Shown piece after piece: positions 1 to 10,823 of a stretch of DNA of 64,000 bases. The first letter of the stretch is position 1. Each line of letters begins with the position of its first letter. The notes under the pieces are model-generated. The model had not been told where the DNA came from and ran no database searches. It saw only the letters and a list, made by a program, of their open reading frames with translations. The DNA is from Diphasiastrum complanatum. Lineage: Eukaryota > Streptophyta > Lycopodiopsida > Lycopodiales > Lycopodiaceae. Position numbers and translations under genes: made by a program. Location of the stretch: NCBI GenBank assembly GCA_029204225.1, contig CM055104.1:23699285-23763284 (forward strand), in the 5' to 3' direction.

Positions 1-62
1 TTATGAAATTTTTGAGCATACGTCGGATGCGGACGTCGGAATCTGCACGATATGTTATTGTG
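1..62. mobile_element. Terminus of a second copy of the H3/Ulp1 DNA transposon
   Basis: Read on the minus strand from 62, this end starts CACAATAACATATCGTGC and runs into GACGTC-type motifs. It matches the left end of the 10-kb element at 6417 at 22 of the first 29 positions, and all seven differences are transitions. At 63 the sequence switches directly to copia reverse transcriptase code, so the element lies inside that gene. Most of this copy is outside the window, so its second end and target-site duplication cannot be seen. Confidence 0.75.
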
Positions 63-345
63 CCTTTCACAACAAGCCTTGCTTTGTATCGTCCGACAAT
101 GCCATCTGATTTGATCTTTTTTTTGTAGACCCATTTGCAATCGACGATTCTTTTATTTTCGGGTAGTGGCTCTAGTGTCCATGCCTCATTTTGACTCATT
201 GATTCGATTTCTTCTGACATTGCCTGCTTCCAGAATTCACCTTCTGGACTCTAAATAGCTTTTTGGTATGTTGCTGGCTCTTCAGTGAAGATGTAGTATT
301 CGAACTTTGTTTCTTCGCTCCATTGAAAGTTGTCAATGTATCATT

Positions 346-978
346 CTAGAGGTCTTCTTTGTCTTGTCGACCTTCTGGGTTCAATTCATCGCTGCTCAAA
401 TGTTTCTTCTTTGTCAGGTTGATCTTTGGCTTCCTGCTGCTCTGGGGTATGGGGCTCGACATTTTGATTTGATGTTTGCCCTTGATCTCCTTCTTGAATG
501 GTAGTAGTGTGAAGATCTCATGCCCCTTTTCTTCCTTCAATCCAGGGAATGTAGATTCGTCGAACTTCACATCTCTACTTGACACGACTTTCTTCGTGGT
601 TGGGTTGTAGAGTCTGTAGGCTTGTGATCCGTTTGAGTATCCCACCATGATTGTCTGTTCTGACTTTTTGTTGAGCTTTCTTCTTTGTTCCTTTGGTATT
701 TGCTTGTATGCTACACATCCGCATACATGCACGTATGACAAATCAGGCTTTCTACTTGTCCACATTTCGTACGATGTTTTGTTTTCCAGGACTGTCGTTG
801 TTGATTTGTTCTGCAGGTGTACCACTACACATCCGAATACATGCTTTTTGCTTGTCCACATTTCGTACGATGTTTTGTTTTCCATGGTTGTTGTTGTTGA
901 TTTGTTCTGCAGGTATACCGCTACAACTATTGCCTCAGCCCAAAATTGACTTGGCAATCGAGCTTGTGCCAAATGCAT
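346..978 (-). pseudogene. copia A integrase C-terminal region with internal duplication
   Basis: Starts with the copia integrase segment QLPSQFWAEAI-like, followed by the NKTSYEMWTSRKP motif seen in all plant copia integrases, then the VFGCVAY block. The NKSTTT...YEMWTS unit occurs twice because of a 96-bp tandem duplication (755-850 and 851-946). This repeats 32 residues within the fold and probably would not give a working enzyme. The frame ends at 346, before the reverse transcriptase. Confidence 0.8.
755..946. repeat. 96-bp tandem duplication inside copia A integrase
   Basis: Two adjacent copies with period 96, each beginning CTTGTCCACATTTCGTACGA. The copies differ at a modest number of sites. 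The period is a multiple of three, so the frame survived. Confidence 0.8.
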
Positions 979-1492
979 CTAGCTCCTTCAACTGGTGTCC
1001 TATTTCTTCTTTCTGCAACACCATTATATTCGGGTGAATTGACGCTCTATTTCTTGTTCTTGGTAGAATTTTGAAAGTTTTGTGCTCTTGTACTCAACTC
1101 CATTATCAGACCTGATGATCTGAATCTTCTTCGAGGTGTGTCTTTCTACAAATGCCACAAACTTTTTGAAAGAGTCAAAGACTTCAAATTTTTTCTTCAA
1201 GTAATAGATCGTTGTCATCCGCCGGCTGTAGTCATCAATGAACGTCATGAAATACCTTGATCCTGAGAGCGAATCAACTTTCATCGGTCCACAAACATCT
1301 GAGTGGACGAGCTCAAGAACTTATTTAGCTCTTTTTTGCAGAACTCAGTATTGGGTCTGGATATTTTCAGACTTGTGACTATATCCTTCTTGCTCATGTC
1401 GTAGAGGCTCCTCATGTTTAGATGATACATTCTTCTATGCCAAAGTTGATCTTAGTTTTCTGATGCATTTAGTATGCTATTAGAATTGCTGA

Positions 1493-2335
1493 TTATCTTG
1501 GCTTGTAGATATTTCCTTCTCTACATCCAACTATCAACAACTTGTTTATTGTTTTCTTGATCATCAGGCATACATTGCCATCGAATAGAACTCGAATTCC
1601 AAGATTTGCCATCTTGGAGACTAATAGCAGGTCTTTTCTTAATGAGGGTACATAGAGTGCTCCTGACATTTCTGCTTGTCCCAACAATGTTCGTAGCTGT
1701 AGAGTTCCGACGCCCTTGACATCGTGTCGGCTTCCATCGCCTAGAGTCACTGCTCTGCTGTTTTCGAGTTCTCTGTAGTTGACCAAGATTCTTTTGTTGC
1801 AAGTGATGTGTGAGGTTGCTCCCGAATCAATGACTACAACACAATCTCGTTCAGTATAGCTTGTTGAGACTTCATCGAATATCGTGAAGGCCTCATCGCT
1901 TTTGTTTGCATCCTTTGATGACTCTGCAACATTTGCCTTGTCAGCTTTGTTTTTTCTTTTTGGGTTGAATCTGCAATCGTATGCAGAGTGTCCCTTCTTC
2001 TTGCAGTGCATGTAAGGTATTGTCGGGTTAAACCAACACTTGTTGGCTGTGTGTCCCGTCTTGTGACAATAATCACAGGAGGATGTTTGTTGGTTGTCGT
2101 TGCCTCTGCTCGAAGACTTTGTATTCGCCTTGTCGAATCTAGGTCTAGGTTTGTTCTTCTTCTTTCCCTTCGTGAAAAGGGCCTTTTCTTGGTCATTGCT
2201 TCCTTCTCCTTCGTCCCTCATTAGTCTCTCACCAACGACAAGACTAATTGCTCTTTCAAATGTCATATCTGGTAGGCTTAGTATGAGCATTCTCAATGGT
2301 TGATAGGACACATGTAGGAATTTCATGAAGTACAT
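1493..2335 (-). pseudogene. copia A gag zinc knuckles and aspartic protease
   Basis: A 280-residue open stretch. Residues about 85-125 hold two CCHC-like zinc knuckles (CDYCHKTGHTANKC, then a second with His in place of the first Cys). The protease motif VIDSGATSHIT follows near residue 165; its Asp is the catalytic residue of the retroviral-type aspartic protease. The preceding gag part ends in a different frame and the following GAG pre-integrase part is broken. It belongs to the copia A polyprotein and is no longer part of an intact frame. Confidence 0.85.
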
Positions 2336-2847
2336 CAGCTGTTGTGGTGCTGGGACCTGGTGTTCCTACCTTGATGCAGTGAGCTGAGCAAAGATCATTA
2401 TGATCTTCTCAACACGTTGATCCAACTGGTTGCCATCCCATTATATAGATTGCAGCTGATTATGAAGATGCATCACCGAAGCGACAGTCCTCACTTTTTA
2501 CTTTTGCTTTACTCTTTTCCATGTTTCATGACTGCTCTCATAGTCTTCAATCTACATGAGTATTTCTTTGTTGATGGATGAAACGATGATTGCCATTGCA
2601 CGTTCATGTTTTCTTATACACTCAGCTCTCCTTGGGTCTCCCTCTGGAGGCTGCAGCTCTGTGAGTTGGGTCACCCACCAGATGCCTTCACCCTTCAGAA
2701 GTGTTTTGATTTTGAATTTCCATACTTTGTAGTTTTTGCCATCAAAACTGATTGCTATTCTCGTTTGGATCATTGTAGCCATATTGTGTTGTCTTAGAGA
2801 ATCACTGTTCGGATATCATGTAGCGATAACTTGGCACTCTGATACCA

Positions 2848-3540
2848 TGAAGCGGAATTTCGGCTTTTTGTGTTTCTGTTTTGTTTTTCCAGGATCCTAA
2901 GCAAGCGACTACAAATCACAGATCATGACAAAATCAATCGAGAAGATGACACAACAAAGAAGAGGTGGAGAAGAGAACAAATGTAATTTTTGTTTTTGTT
3001 TTCAGGTGAGTCATTCAGTATCTCGCTCGTTGGCAGCTTGACGGTCACCTCAATTGTTGTGTTCTGCTCGTTGGCAAACTTTCATGCACAACTCTACTCT
3101 TTGTATCATCTCTCTTCCCCTCACTTTTGTGTTAATCAAAAATACGTCTTTATCTCCACTATGTGGAGTTTACAAGATAGTTTATCAGAGAATTAAAAGA
3201 CAAGTTAATGCTAATCAACTAGTTAGTTCTTTTTTGTTATCGCTGCCTATTTTAGCTGAGCGTGAAGTAAATACACCATGCTCGTCGAGCTGCCAGTTGG
3301 TAGCGCTAATTGTTCTCTTTCGTTTCGTATCTTCGTCGAGTGTGTTTCGTCACCTGGTCGTTGGGCCGAATCTCGAATACTTTGTTCTCTTTCATTTCGT
3401 ATCTTCATCGAGTGTGTTTCGTCACCTGGTCGTTGGACCGAATCTCGAATACTTTTCTTTTGGTCCTCGGGGTATGTTCGCCCTTCGCTTCGTTTTGCTT
3501 CGTCACCTTCGCGACAAAGTTGCAGGAGTTCACAATTTCT
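2848..3540 (-). repeat. Putative 5' LTR of copia A (right edge unclear)
   Basis: Begins TGAAGCGG immediately beside the primer binding site, as an LTR edge should. The far edge cannot be fixed because no second LTR is present for comparison. It contains many TTTCG words and a 72-bp tandem duplication at 3313-3456. The next recognisable sequence is the transposon relic at 3541. Confidence 0.5.
3313..3456. repeat. 72-bp tandem duplication
   Basis: Two copies (3313-3384, 3385-3456) starting TTCTCTTTC(G/A)TTTCGTATC, differing by only a few substitutions. It lies in the putative LTR of copia A. Confidence 0.85.
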
Positions 3541-4505
3541 GACATCTAGTATTCAGCACTCAGTATGGAAGGATATCATTATTGCCACTCAAGACTTGAG
3601 GTGAGAGGCTCAACTTGATTACTAAAAGTTGATGTATGGAAGAAGCTTGATAGTATTGTTAAAATTTTAAGAAAAGATATATTAGTAATAGTAATAAACA
3701 AGTTCTACAAAAAAATTGTGTCGAATTTGTTGATGCAGTATCAAAAGCATGGGGAGTAGATCAAATCAGTCAAATTTTACATGATTAGTGAAAATAAATA
3801 GACATTCTTCCTATCAAATTATTTCTGTTGATCTAAATATAAGTCTGATAGTACATTTGCACTCTGTGCAACATATACTAACAAATCAAACAACATTCTT
3901 TGCAAACACATATGGAAGTTTGAGTATCTGAGCATCGCAAGCGATGAAGAAATCACATTGACAAGCACAAACAACATTTCATCAAAATACTCAACATGGA
4001 GAAACCAATGAGAAAAGAAACTATGTCGTGTCAATTATCCTAGTGTTTTACTACAGAGTTCAGATTCAAAAAATAGCCAGATATACAAAGTACAACAAGT
4101 TTAGAAAGGCATGCAAGTTTATATGGGAAGAGCGAAAGTAGAAATTGCTAAACAAGACATTGTAATATAATAGAATATACCAAATACATTGTTTATAGTA
4201 CAAAAGAGAAATTTAGTCTTCATTAGATTAATCATCATCTCCAATAGTTGTCTTATCATGGAGGATTTCTTGATTTCCAAATGGATCTAATAGATGTGCC
4301 TTGTTCTTATTCTCACTTAATTCTATGTACGTAGAAGACAACGAATAATGGGAGCTCCTTAAAGGAACATTTCCAAGACCATATCCAAGAATTTTTAGAA
4401 CATATGATCTCTTTACAAAAATGATCTTCAGATCCTAAAAATTTATGTCCTCTTAAGTAGTGTAACAATGCATGATAGCCATAATCAATATTTCACATTC
4501 GGGCC
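3541..4505. mobile_element. Internal relic of the H3/Ulp1 transposon family
   Basis: In inverted orientation this stretch matches 12866-13880 of the 10-kb element. 3541-4030 on the plus strand is the 3' part of transposase gene C, including the QHSVW, KVDVWKKLDS and FFANTYGSLS words. 4240-4440 on the minus strand is the 3' end of gene B (FVKRS...NVPL.SSHYSLSS-like). Both are full of stops. No terminal repeats are found, so it is a fragment with unrelated breakpoints. It shows that the B-C convergent arrangement existed in another copy and is ancestral. Confidence 0.8.
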
Positions 4506-5095
4506 CTTTTAGAACTTGACTTTGTACTTGACTTTGAAAATCCATTTGCTATCAACCATGTTTCTGCTAGCAAATAATTCGACAATCGTCCACGTTTGGT
4601 TCTTGATAAGAGATGAATACTTTTTGTCCAGAGATCAGAATCTGGCTGACTGAGTGCCTCTTCGACAGTCGTCGGCTCATGAACAAGGTAGGCTGCAGAC
4701 TCGTCGAAACACCTGATAGGTGGTTTGCTCTTTTGGGAAATAAAGGAAGTTGATCATTTTCATCGTAGTTCAATATGTTAAGAGAATCTGACAGGTTGGC
4801 TATGTGGGCACTGCCTTTTCCTTTGAGGTCGATAAACTGATCTTCGATGAAGATGATATCTTGACTAGTGAATATCTTCGACTCGATGGGATCGAACAAC
4901 TTATAGGCTTGATCTGAAGTAGTGTAGGTGATGAAAATACATTTGATACTCTAGAAGTCGAGCTTCTTCCTGAGATCATGTGGAATCTGCGCATAAGCAA
5001 TACATCCAAAAACTTGTAGGTTTGATAAAGAAGGTTTGGTACCTGTCCAAACTTCAAAAGTGTCGCATGTGATAACATGCACTTTGCCGATTAAA

Positions 5096-5554
5096 TTAAG
5101 ATTCTGTTCTTTCTCTCAACAAGACCATTTGACTGAGGCGAATAGGAGGTAATGTATTGTTGCTCATGCCGTTGTTAAGGCAGTACTCCTTGAATTCGGT
5201 GGAGATATATTCTCCCCCGTTATCTGACCTCAGTGCTTTGATTTGTTTACCAGTTTGATTTTCTACATGCTCTTTGAATTGTCTGAACTTGATGAAAGCC
5301 TCTGATTTTTGTTTAACGAAATAAATAGTTGTTCTTCTGGAGAATTTGTCAATAAAGGTAGTAAAATACTTTGTATCTAGTAACGAAGGAGTTTGCATAG
5401 GTCCACATATATATGTATGAACAACATTTAACAGACCTTTTTCTACATGCCTATGGCTTGATCTAAAAGGAATCCTAGTCTGCTTTCCAAGGATGCAGCT
5501 ATGACAGACACGGAGATCGATTTTGCAAGAAGGATAGTCGAGATCAAGAGCCAT
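5096..5554 (-). pseudogene. copia B integrase catalytic core
   Basis: Shows the integrase order: a zinc-type CHSCILGKQTR block, the first catalytic Asp in the VVHTYICGPM region (Asp of the usual HxDxCGPM is altered to Tyr), and the second Asp in RSDNGGEYIS. The frame breaks before the Glu of the DD35E triad. Belongs to dead copia B. Confidence 0.8.
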
Positions 5555-5557
5555 GGA

Positions 5558-6211
5558 TCATCTGGACATGTTCAATACAGATGCATAATTTAAGTGTCCT
5601 AAGCGACGATGCCATATTAATGCTTTATTGACAAGAACAGAGGTTTTCAAGGCTTGACTAGTTTTAGAATAACAATGCACCAATCTATATAAGTATTCCT
5701 GCCTCTTGTCGAGTGCAAGGATCTTGTTACTCCTATCAATAATTTTGCATTGATCAAACTCAAACTCCACCTTATGAACTAAATCTGTGATTCTACTTAC
5801 TGATAACAAATTTTTAGAGAGTATAGGAACATACAAGACTTTTGACAGTAGCTCAAATTGATCATGTTGGAACCTTAATCTTACAATACCTTCACCTTTG
5901 ATAATGTGAGTGCTATCGTCACCAAGATGAACATACTTCTTTGTGTTGTAAGGTGTATAGGAATGAAGAATCTCACAATGATTGGTCATATGTTGAGTAG
6001 CTCTGGAATCTAGAAACCATGAATCATCCAAATTCATGTATTTGTCTTTGAACATAAAAGCGCCTTCATCCATTTCGACTTCAAGAGATGCTGTAACTAT
6101 ATTTGTTTGTTGATCAGGTTGCTTGGCTGCATTCTTCGCTTTGAAAATTCGGCAATCCTGGATCTCATGGTTATTGCGCTTGCAATACCTGCAAAACATC
6201 TTCTTCTTCAA
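5558..6211 (-). pseudogene. copia B gag knuckle, protease and pre-integrase
   Basis: 217 open residues: zinc knuckle CRYCKRNNHEIQDC near the N-terminus, protease segment WFLDSRATQHMT near residue 65 with the active-site Gly replaced by Arg, and the pre-integrase HRRLGHLNYASV at the end. The Gly-to-Arg change in the DSG core would be expected to inactivate the protease. It belongs to the interrupted copia B element. Confidence 0.85.
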
Positions 6212-6413
6212 CTGTGGATTTGATGATTGTCCTTGACTTTAAGTCTATTTTTGATTCGATGTAGACTGCTTGGAGCTTTTCTGCTTCGAGCCGTTGTTGA
6301 CATATAGAGCATGAGACGAAGAGGTAGATGAAGTGTCTTGACTTTTTCGATTATCTTCTTGTAACAACATAGTGACAACTCTAGTAAGAGTTAAATCTGA
6401 GTGTGTCGTGATG

Positions 6414-6416
6414 ATC
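6414..6416. repeat. Left 3-bp target-site duplication (ATC)
   Basis: ATC here and ATC at 16532-16534 flank the 10-kb element. The uninterrupted paralogous gag near 44875-44890 carries this site once, in the context GATGATCATCACCC. Removing the insertion and one ATC restores that order exactly. Confidence 0.82.
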
Positions 6417-6830
6417 CACAATAATATATTGCGTGGATTCTGATGTTGGCGGTCGACGTATTTTTGAAAATTTTATAATCCGTTGCAATTCGACACGTCA
6501 GAATTTGGCAGGCAAAAAGTACTAAAATCGAAGTCCGATGATCAGGAAATTGTGGCGGCAATCAATTTTGTGCACATCGGAATTTGACATGTCAAAAACC
6601 GACATCTCGACGTGGATATGACATGGCATTTATTTCCTTTAAAAAATATTTACATGTCATCTGACGTGGACGTAAAAATCTGACGAACATGAGATTCCGA
6701 CGTCCCCACGTCAGCAATCCAAAAGCCTATTCATGACGTCTGGCATCTGGCGTCCGGGCCTGAACCAACATGATCATCGGATTTCGATGTGTTTGAAGGA
6801 CATTGGAATCCTATGTCTGTTTCATTTCTC
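6417..6830. promoter_or_regulatory. Left terminal and subterminal repeat zone of the transposon
   Basis: After the terminal repeat come many short direct and inverted motifs: CGACACGTCAGAATTTGG, CACATCGGAATTTGACATG, GAGATTCCGACGTCC, GACGTGGACGT and CATCGGATTTCGATG. Many have CG changed to TG or CA. Such arrays are transposase or accessory-protein binding sites in CACTA-type elements; that role here is inferred from position and repetition. Confidence 0.65.
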
Positions 6831-7009
6831 CAAATTCACGCGATCAAGTGCCTTCTTCCTCACTTTGTTTTGTGCAGGTTGGAGTGATTGAAGATGTCTT
6901 TGGAGCGATTATTGCGATTATTGAGATTATTGAAGATCAGTTCATGCATTTGATGCTTTGAGGTTGATGCTTGAAGATTTATAAGCTTTTGAAGTTTTTG
7001 TTTTGTGTT

Positions 7010-7379
<370 letters not shown>

Positions 7380-7490
7380 TGTTTTTGAATTTTGCATTGA
7401 TTTAGAATGGTTTTGGATATTGTTGTTCTTGTAATAGATTGTTAGTACTATTTAGGATAGTGTTTGGTAATAATATATTATTAGATTTGT

Positions 7491-7638
<148 letters not shown>

Positions 7639-7835
7639 TGGAGTGTAGGTGTATGCTTGAAGATATTGAAAGCTTTTGGAGTTTATGTTTTGCTCTTTTT
7701 TTGAAAAATAAAGTTTGTATTATTTATTTTTGTAAAAGAAAAGTGAAAAGAGGAAAGATAGGTGTTTGAATAGATAGTGTTAAGTGTTAAGTATTTGAAT
7801 AATAGTGTTTGATGGTAAATGAATCTTAGATTTGT

Positions 7836-7995
<160 letters not shown>

Positions 7996-8113
7996 AATTT
8001 TGCATTGATTTAGAGTGATTTAGGATAGTGTTTATAATAGATTGTTAGAATTATTTAGGATAATGTATGTGTGTGCGCTTGTGTGTGTTTGAGAGGAGGT
8101 GTATGTGTTTTGA

Positions 8114-8996
8114 ATGGGCCTCAAATTATCCCCAATTTGGCCTTGTACAATCGTAGGAATCTCATCATTTTCATTTATATCTTCTTCTCCCATCATTTCC
8201 ACATCATTTGGAGTTTTGATTAGTGGTTCAGGTTTTCCAAAACGTCCTCAAAATTGGGTGGTGGTTAGTCGTGCTGACAGCATTGCTTCTGAATCCTTGA
8301 GATGCAAGCTACTCATTGATGTTAAAAATGCTATGAAGATAAGCACAGGCTCCAAAATTGTTCACCTAAGTTGGTTTATCTCATTGCATACATTTGTTGA
8401 TTTTTTCTCGAGTGCTAGTGTTCGTAGGACACCAACTTTATTTGTTTGCAAGGATTTATTAGATGAGACTTTGTCAGATCTCATGGATCAAGGCTGGGAT
8501 AGTAAAACAAATAATGATATAGAATGCAGGATTAAAAAGTCCTCAATGATCTTTCGTTATCATATCGAAAAGCAAATGCTCAGTCTCACATTTAGCTACC
8601 AGAGATACAAGAAAATTGAAGGTACATGGCTACCACCGGATCAAGACTTTGAACTAAATGGTCACACAAACTGAATGGAGATAAGCATTATCTACAATGA
8701 GGAGTATTTGACTATGGTTGAGGTGGAAGAGCACTGGAAGCTTGATTTTATCAGAGCAGAGCTCATGCTATTACAAACCAATCTACCAACATATTTCAGA
8801 TTTATCATCAACGTAAGACTCGTAAGTACTTTATGTTTATTGCCATTTCAAAATAGAACAAAATAATAGAAAATGTCATCATTTACAATTGCACATTCAC
8901 TAATATTTGCCATGTTCACAGATGCGAAAAAGACAGGAGCTGATAACGTGCTGCAAAGATCTACCTACAACAATCACCGTTGTGGGAGAACAATAG
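8114..8996 (+). pseudogene. Transposon gene D, unknown protein (spliced, one in-frame stop)
   Basis: I do not recognise this protein. A 186-codon frame ends in TGA at 8672 and continues in the same frame for 49 codons to 8821. A GTAAGT intron (8822-8921, acceptor TTCACAG) then joins the last exon 8922-8996, ending in TAG. The product would be about 260 residues with no clear membrane segment. Visible features are a Trp-Val-Val segment near residue 48 and a charged C-terminal half; the last residues read TVVGEQ. The start is uncertain because the frame opens just after the GA arrays. It is convergent with gene A, 210 bp away. The single stop suggests a recent lesion. Confidence 0.55.
8822..8921 (+). 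other. Predicted intron in gene D
   Basis: GTAAGT donor after CTC and TTCACAG acceptor. Removal joins two open frames in phase 0. Confidence 0.6.
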
Positions 8997-9205
8997 TTTC
9001 AAATAAACTCTAGTAAAAATCTGTGTATACACCCTTTCATTCAATAAATGAAAGCCCAAGTTGGGCATCTATACATGTATTTTGTGCTCCCAAATTCATA
9101 AACTGGAGCAGCATTTGATATATCAATGTATATTTTTCTATGAAGTCTATACATGTATTTTTGTTCTATGCTATCTATATTTTTTCTAATCTTAATTTAG
9201 TACAA

Positions 9206-9727
9206 CTACATCATCCTTTGCACCATCATCAATAACTGCAAAATAGAACATTCATGTATTAGTATAACATCACCAGAATAGAAAACTAATCATGATTCCA
9301 AAATAAGAATAAACAGAATTTATTACCTTAGAAATATCAATATCTTGTTGAAGGATGAACCACTCAAAAAATAGCTTGGCATTGTACAATGTGTACCACC
9401 CACAACTGAATGAATCATTTTGCTGGGGTGACTGCAATAATTCAGCACACAAGAAATCAATTATGAAACAGAATGAATTAGATTAAAAATATTTCATTAG
9501 AATACTAATTTCCAAATGCTATTAAGAAAGAAGAGTTTACCTCCAAGGTGACGATCTGCCAGTCTACGGAATGGGGAACGTCTGTAGGAATATATTCACT
9601 TAGATATGGAATGAATATATCTACATCCTTATGCGTATTTCTCGCCGAATTCATCTTGACACAAGAATATTTAATAATATTATTTACAGATCTCTTAATA
9701 GATATTAGGTTTAAACTCTAGTGGTCA
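9206..9727 (-). other. Gene A exons 2-4 (Ulp1 catalytic core)
   Basis: Exon 2 (9727-9541) carries the His and the Asp-to-Asn position and ends GAG|GTAAAC. Exon 3 (9431-9327) follows TTATTGCAG and carries the PQQNDSFSCGW active-site block. It ends AAG|GTAATA. Exon 4 is short; the alternative frame of its acidic tail cannot be excluded. Introns are 107, 109 and 91 nt. Confidence 0.75.
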
Positions 9728-10823
9728 CTGCAAAATAAGATTGAAAGTACTTTAGCGGCAATTCTGAGAACTATTTAAATTGAAAATGTTAATGTTAATG
9801 CATAAAACAGGAAGAAGCACTTAATATATCTTACCTGGTATGATAGGGAATGACCAGATACTTTGTTGCTGGTGTGAATCCACTTGTCAGACATTGTGAC
9901 AATGTGTCATTATTCTCCTTGAAGGCCTGGAGCAGAAAGTTACTCAGCACCAACAACTCATTTGATGAATCTCTTGCAATGTCAAATTGCAAGAGTGTCA
10001 GCCCGGACTCTATCACAGGATCACTGATAGAAGCCCATCTGTCTTTGAGATCCAGACAATCTAGAACTCTAAAATCAATACTAAAATCAAGTTCTTCTAG
10101 TCTAAAATAAAAAGGAGTACCAATTGTATCTATAGCATCCGATATGTCTTTCTCAAATTTAAGATAATCATCCGAATCTATATATGTACAGAAATTGGGA
10201 GGAGGAGGAGGTGGTGGAAGTGTAGTATCTACAGCAATATTAGGAGTATCCAAAATAGAGGTAGCTATATTTACAACATTATCAACAACAACATTATCTA
10301 CAATGGATTTTGGGAGAGGCTTCACTTTCTTAGGAGCACGCTTGGGGGCTGTCTGCTTCTTAGGACGCTTCGTAGGAAGATGAGTCCTATCTACAGGAGT
10401 TGGTCTAGGAGCAGCAGACTGAGATACATGTAACCTACAGTACCTATCCCTCATTCTCATCAGAAGCTGAAAATACTTGGGCATTATGGTAACCCTCTTG
10501 GTATGGATGGCAAGCAAAAAAGAATCCTCAAAAAAAAGACTAATATAATCTTCAGCAGCCTCCTGAAGGCACTGGAGAGCACTCGATGTGAATCTAACGT
10601 GCTGTCCGAGATCATTTTTTGTTATGTTCTGGACAACATAGTAGAATGGAGCTCTTGGAATCAACAGAGCTGTTGACCTCTGATACTTGTGTATCTTAGA
10701 GAGCCACCTGCTGCGGTTGCGCGTTCTAGGTCTAGCAGGGGGTGTGATGGCAACCGCAGGAGATGAGGATGAGCCAAGAGAGAAGAAGTCTCTCCTTGTC
10801 TGCTTTCTCCTATCCATGGGCAT
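9206..10823 (-). CDS. Transposon gene A: histone-H3-like fold fused to a Ulp1-type cysteine protease
   Basis: Four exons: 10823-9835, 9727-9541, 9431-9327 and 9235-9206, all with GT...AG introns and matching phases, giving 436 codons. Residues 40-127 are an H3 histone fold: an alpha-N helix ending IHKYQRSTALLIPRAPF, then VRFTSSALQCLQEAAEDY (CENH3-like), then AIHTKRVTIMPK as in canonical H3. Loop 1 is slightly longer than in H3. The tail begins MPMDRRKQTRRD. Residues 140-172 are Lys/Pro-rich and 203-209 are seven prolines. From about 210 the protein reads as a C48 protease: KYLVIPYHT then the catalytic His (9721-9723), and later SPQQNDSFSCGW with the catalytic Cys (codon 9402-9404). Two lesions stand out. 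TAG at 9718-9720 replaces the residue after the His, where Trp is usual. Asn at 9649-9651 sits where the catalytic Asp-Ser would be. Exon 1 is fully open. Confidence 0.85.
9835..10823 (-). other. Gene A exon 1 (H3 fold, basic linker, start of protease)
   Basis: Open for 330 codons from ATG at 10823, with a second ATG two codons on. It ends at a perfect CAG|GTAAGA donor in phase 2. Reading past the donor gives only one codon and a stop, which is why the protease is missed without splicing. Confidence 0.85.

Larger units (their letters stand above)
63..2847 (-). mobile_element. Ty1/copia element A, internal region (interrupted in RT)
   Basis: Minus-strand copia polyprotein in broken frames: gag N-terminus at 2782-2552, gag zinc knuckles and protease at 2335-1493, integrase core at 1284-1024, integrase C-terminal part at 978-346, and the start of reverse transcriptase down to 63. 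The primer binding site is at 2847-2833, complementary to initiator Met-tRNA. The reverse transcriptase stops at the residues ARLVVKG where another transposon has inserted (1-62). Frameshifts and stops separate the blocks, so the element is dead. Confidence 0.85.
4506..6416 (-). mobile_element. copia B, downstream part (integrase to mid-gag)
   Basis: Minus-strand copia code: mid-gag and CCHC knuckle (CRYCKRNNHEIQDC), protease (WFLDSRATQHMT, where the usual DSG is DSR), GAG pre-integrase, integrase (RSDNGGEYIS), the integrase tail near 4567-5078, and the first reverse transcriptase residues (WIFKVKYK) near 4530. Several stops and frameshifts break it. Its gag resumes at 16532, so 6417-16531 is an insertion within it. 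The family is close to copia E at 41.6-45.9 kb, which keeps the uninterrupted gag. Confidence 0.88.
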
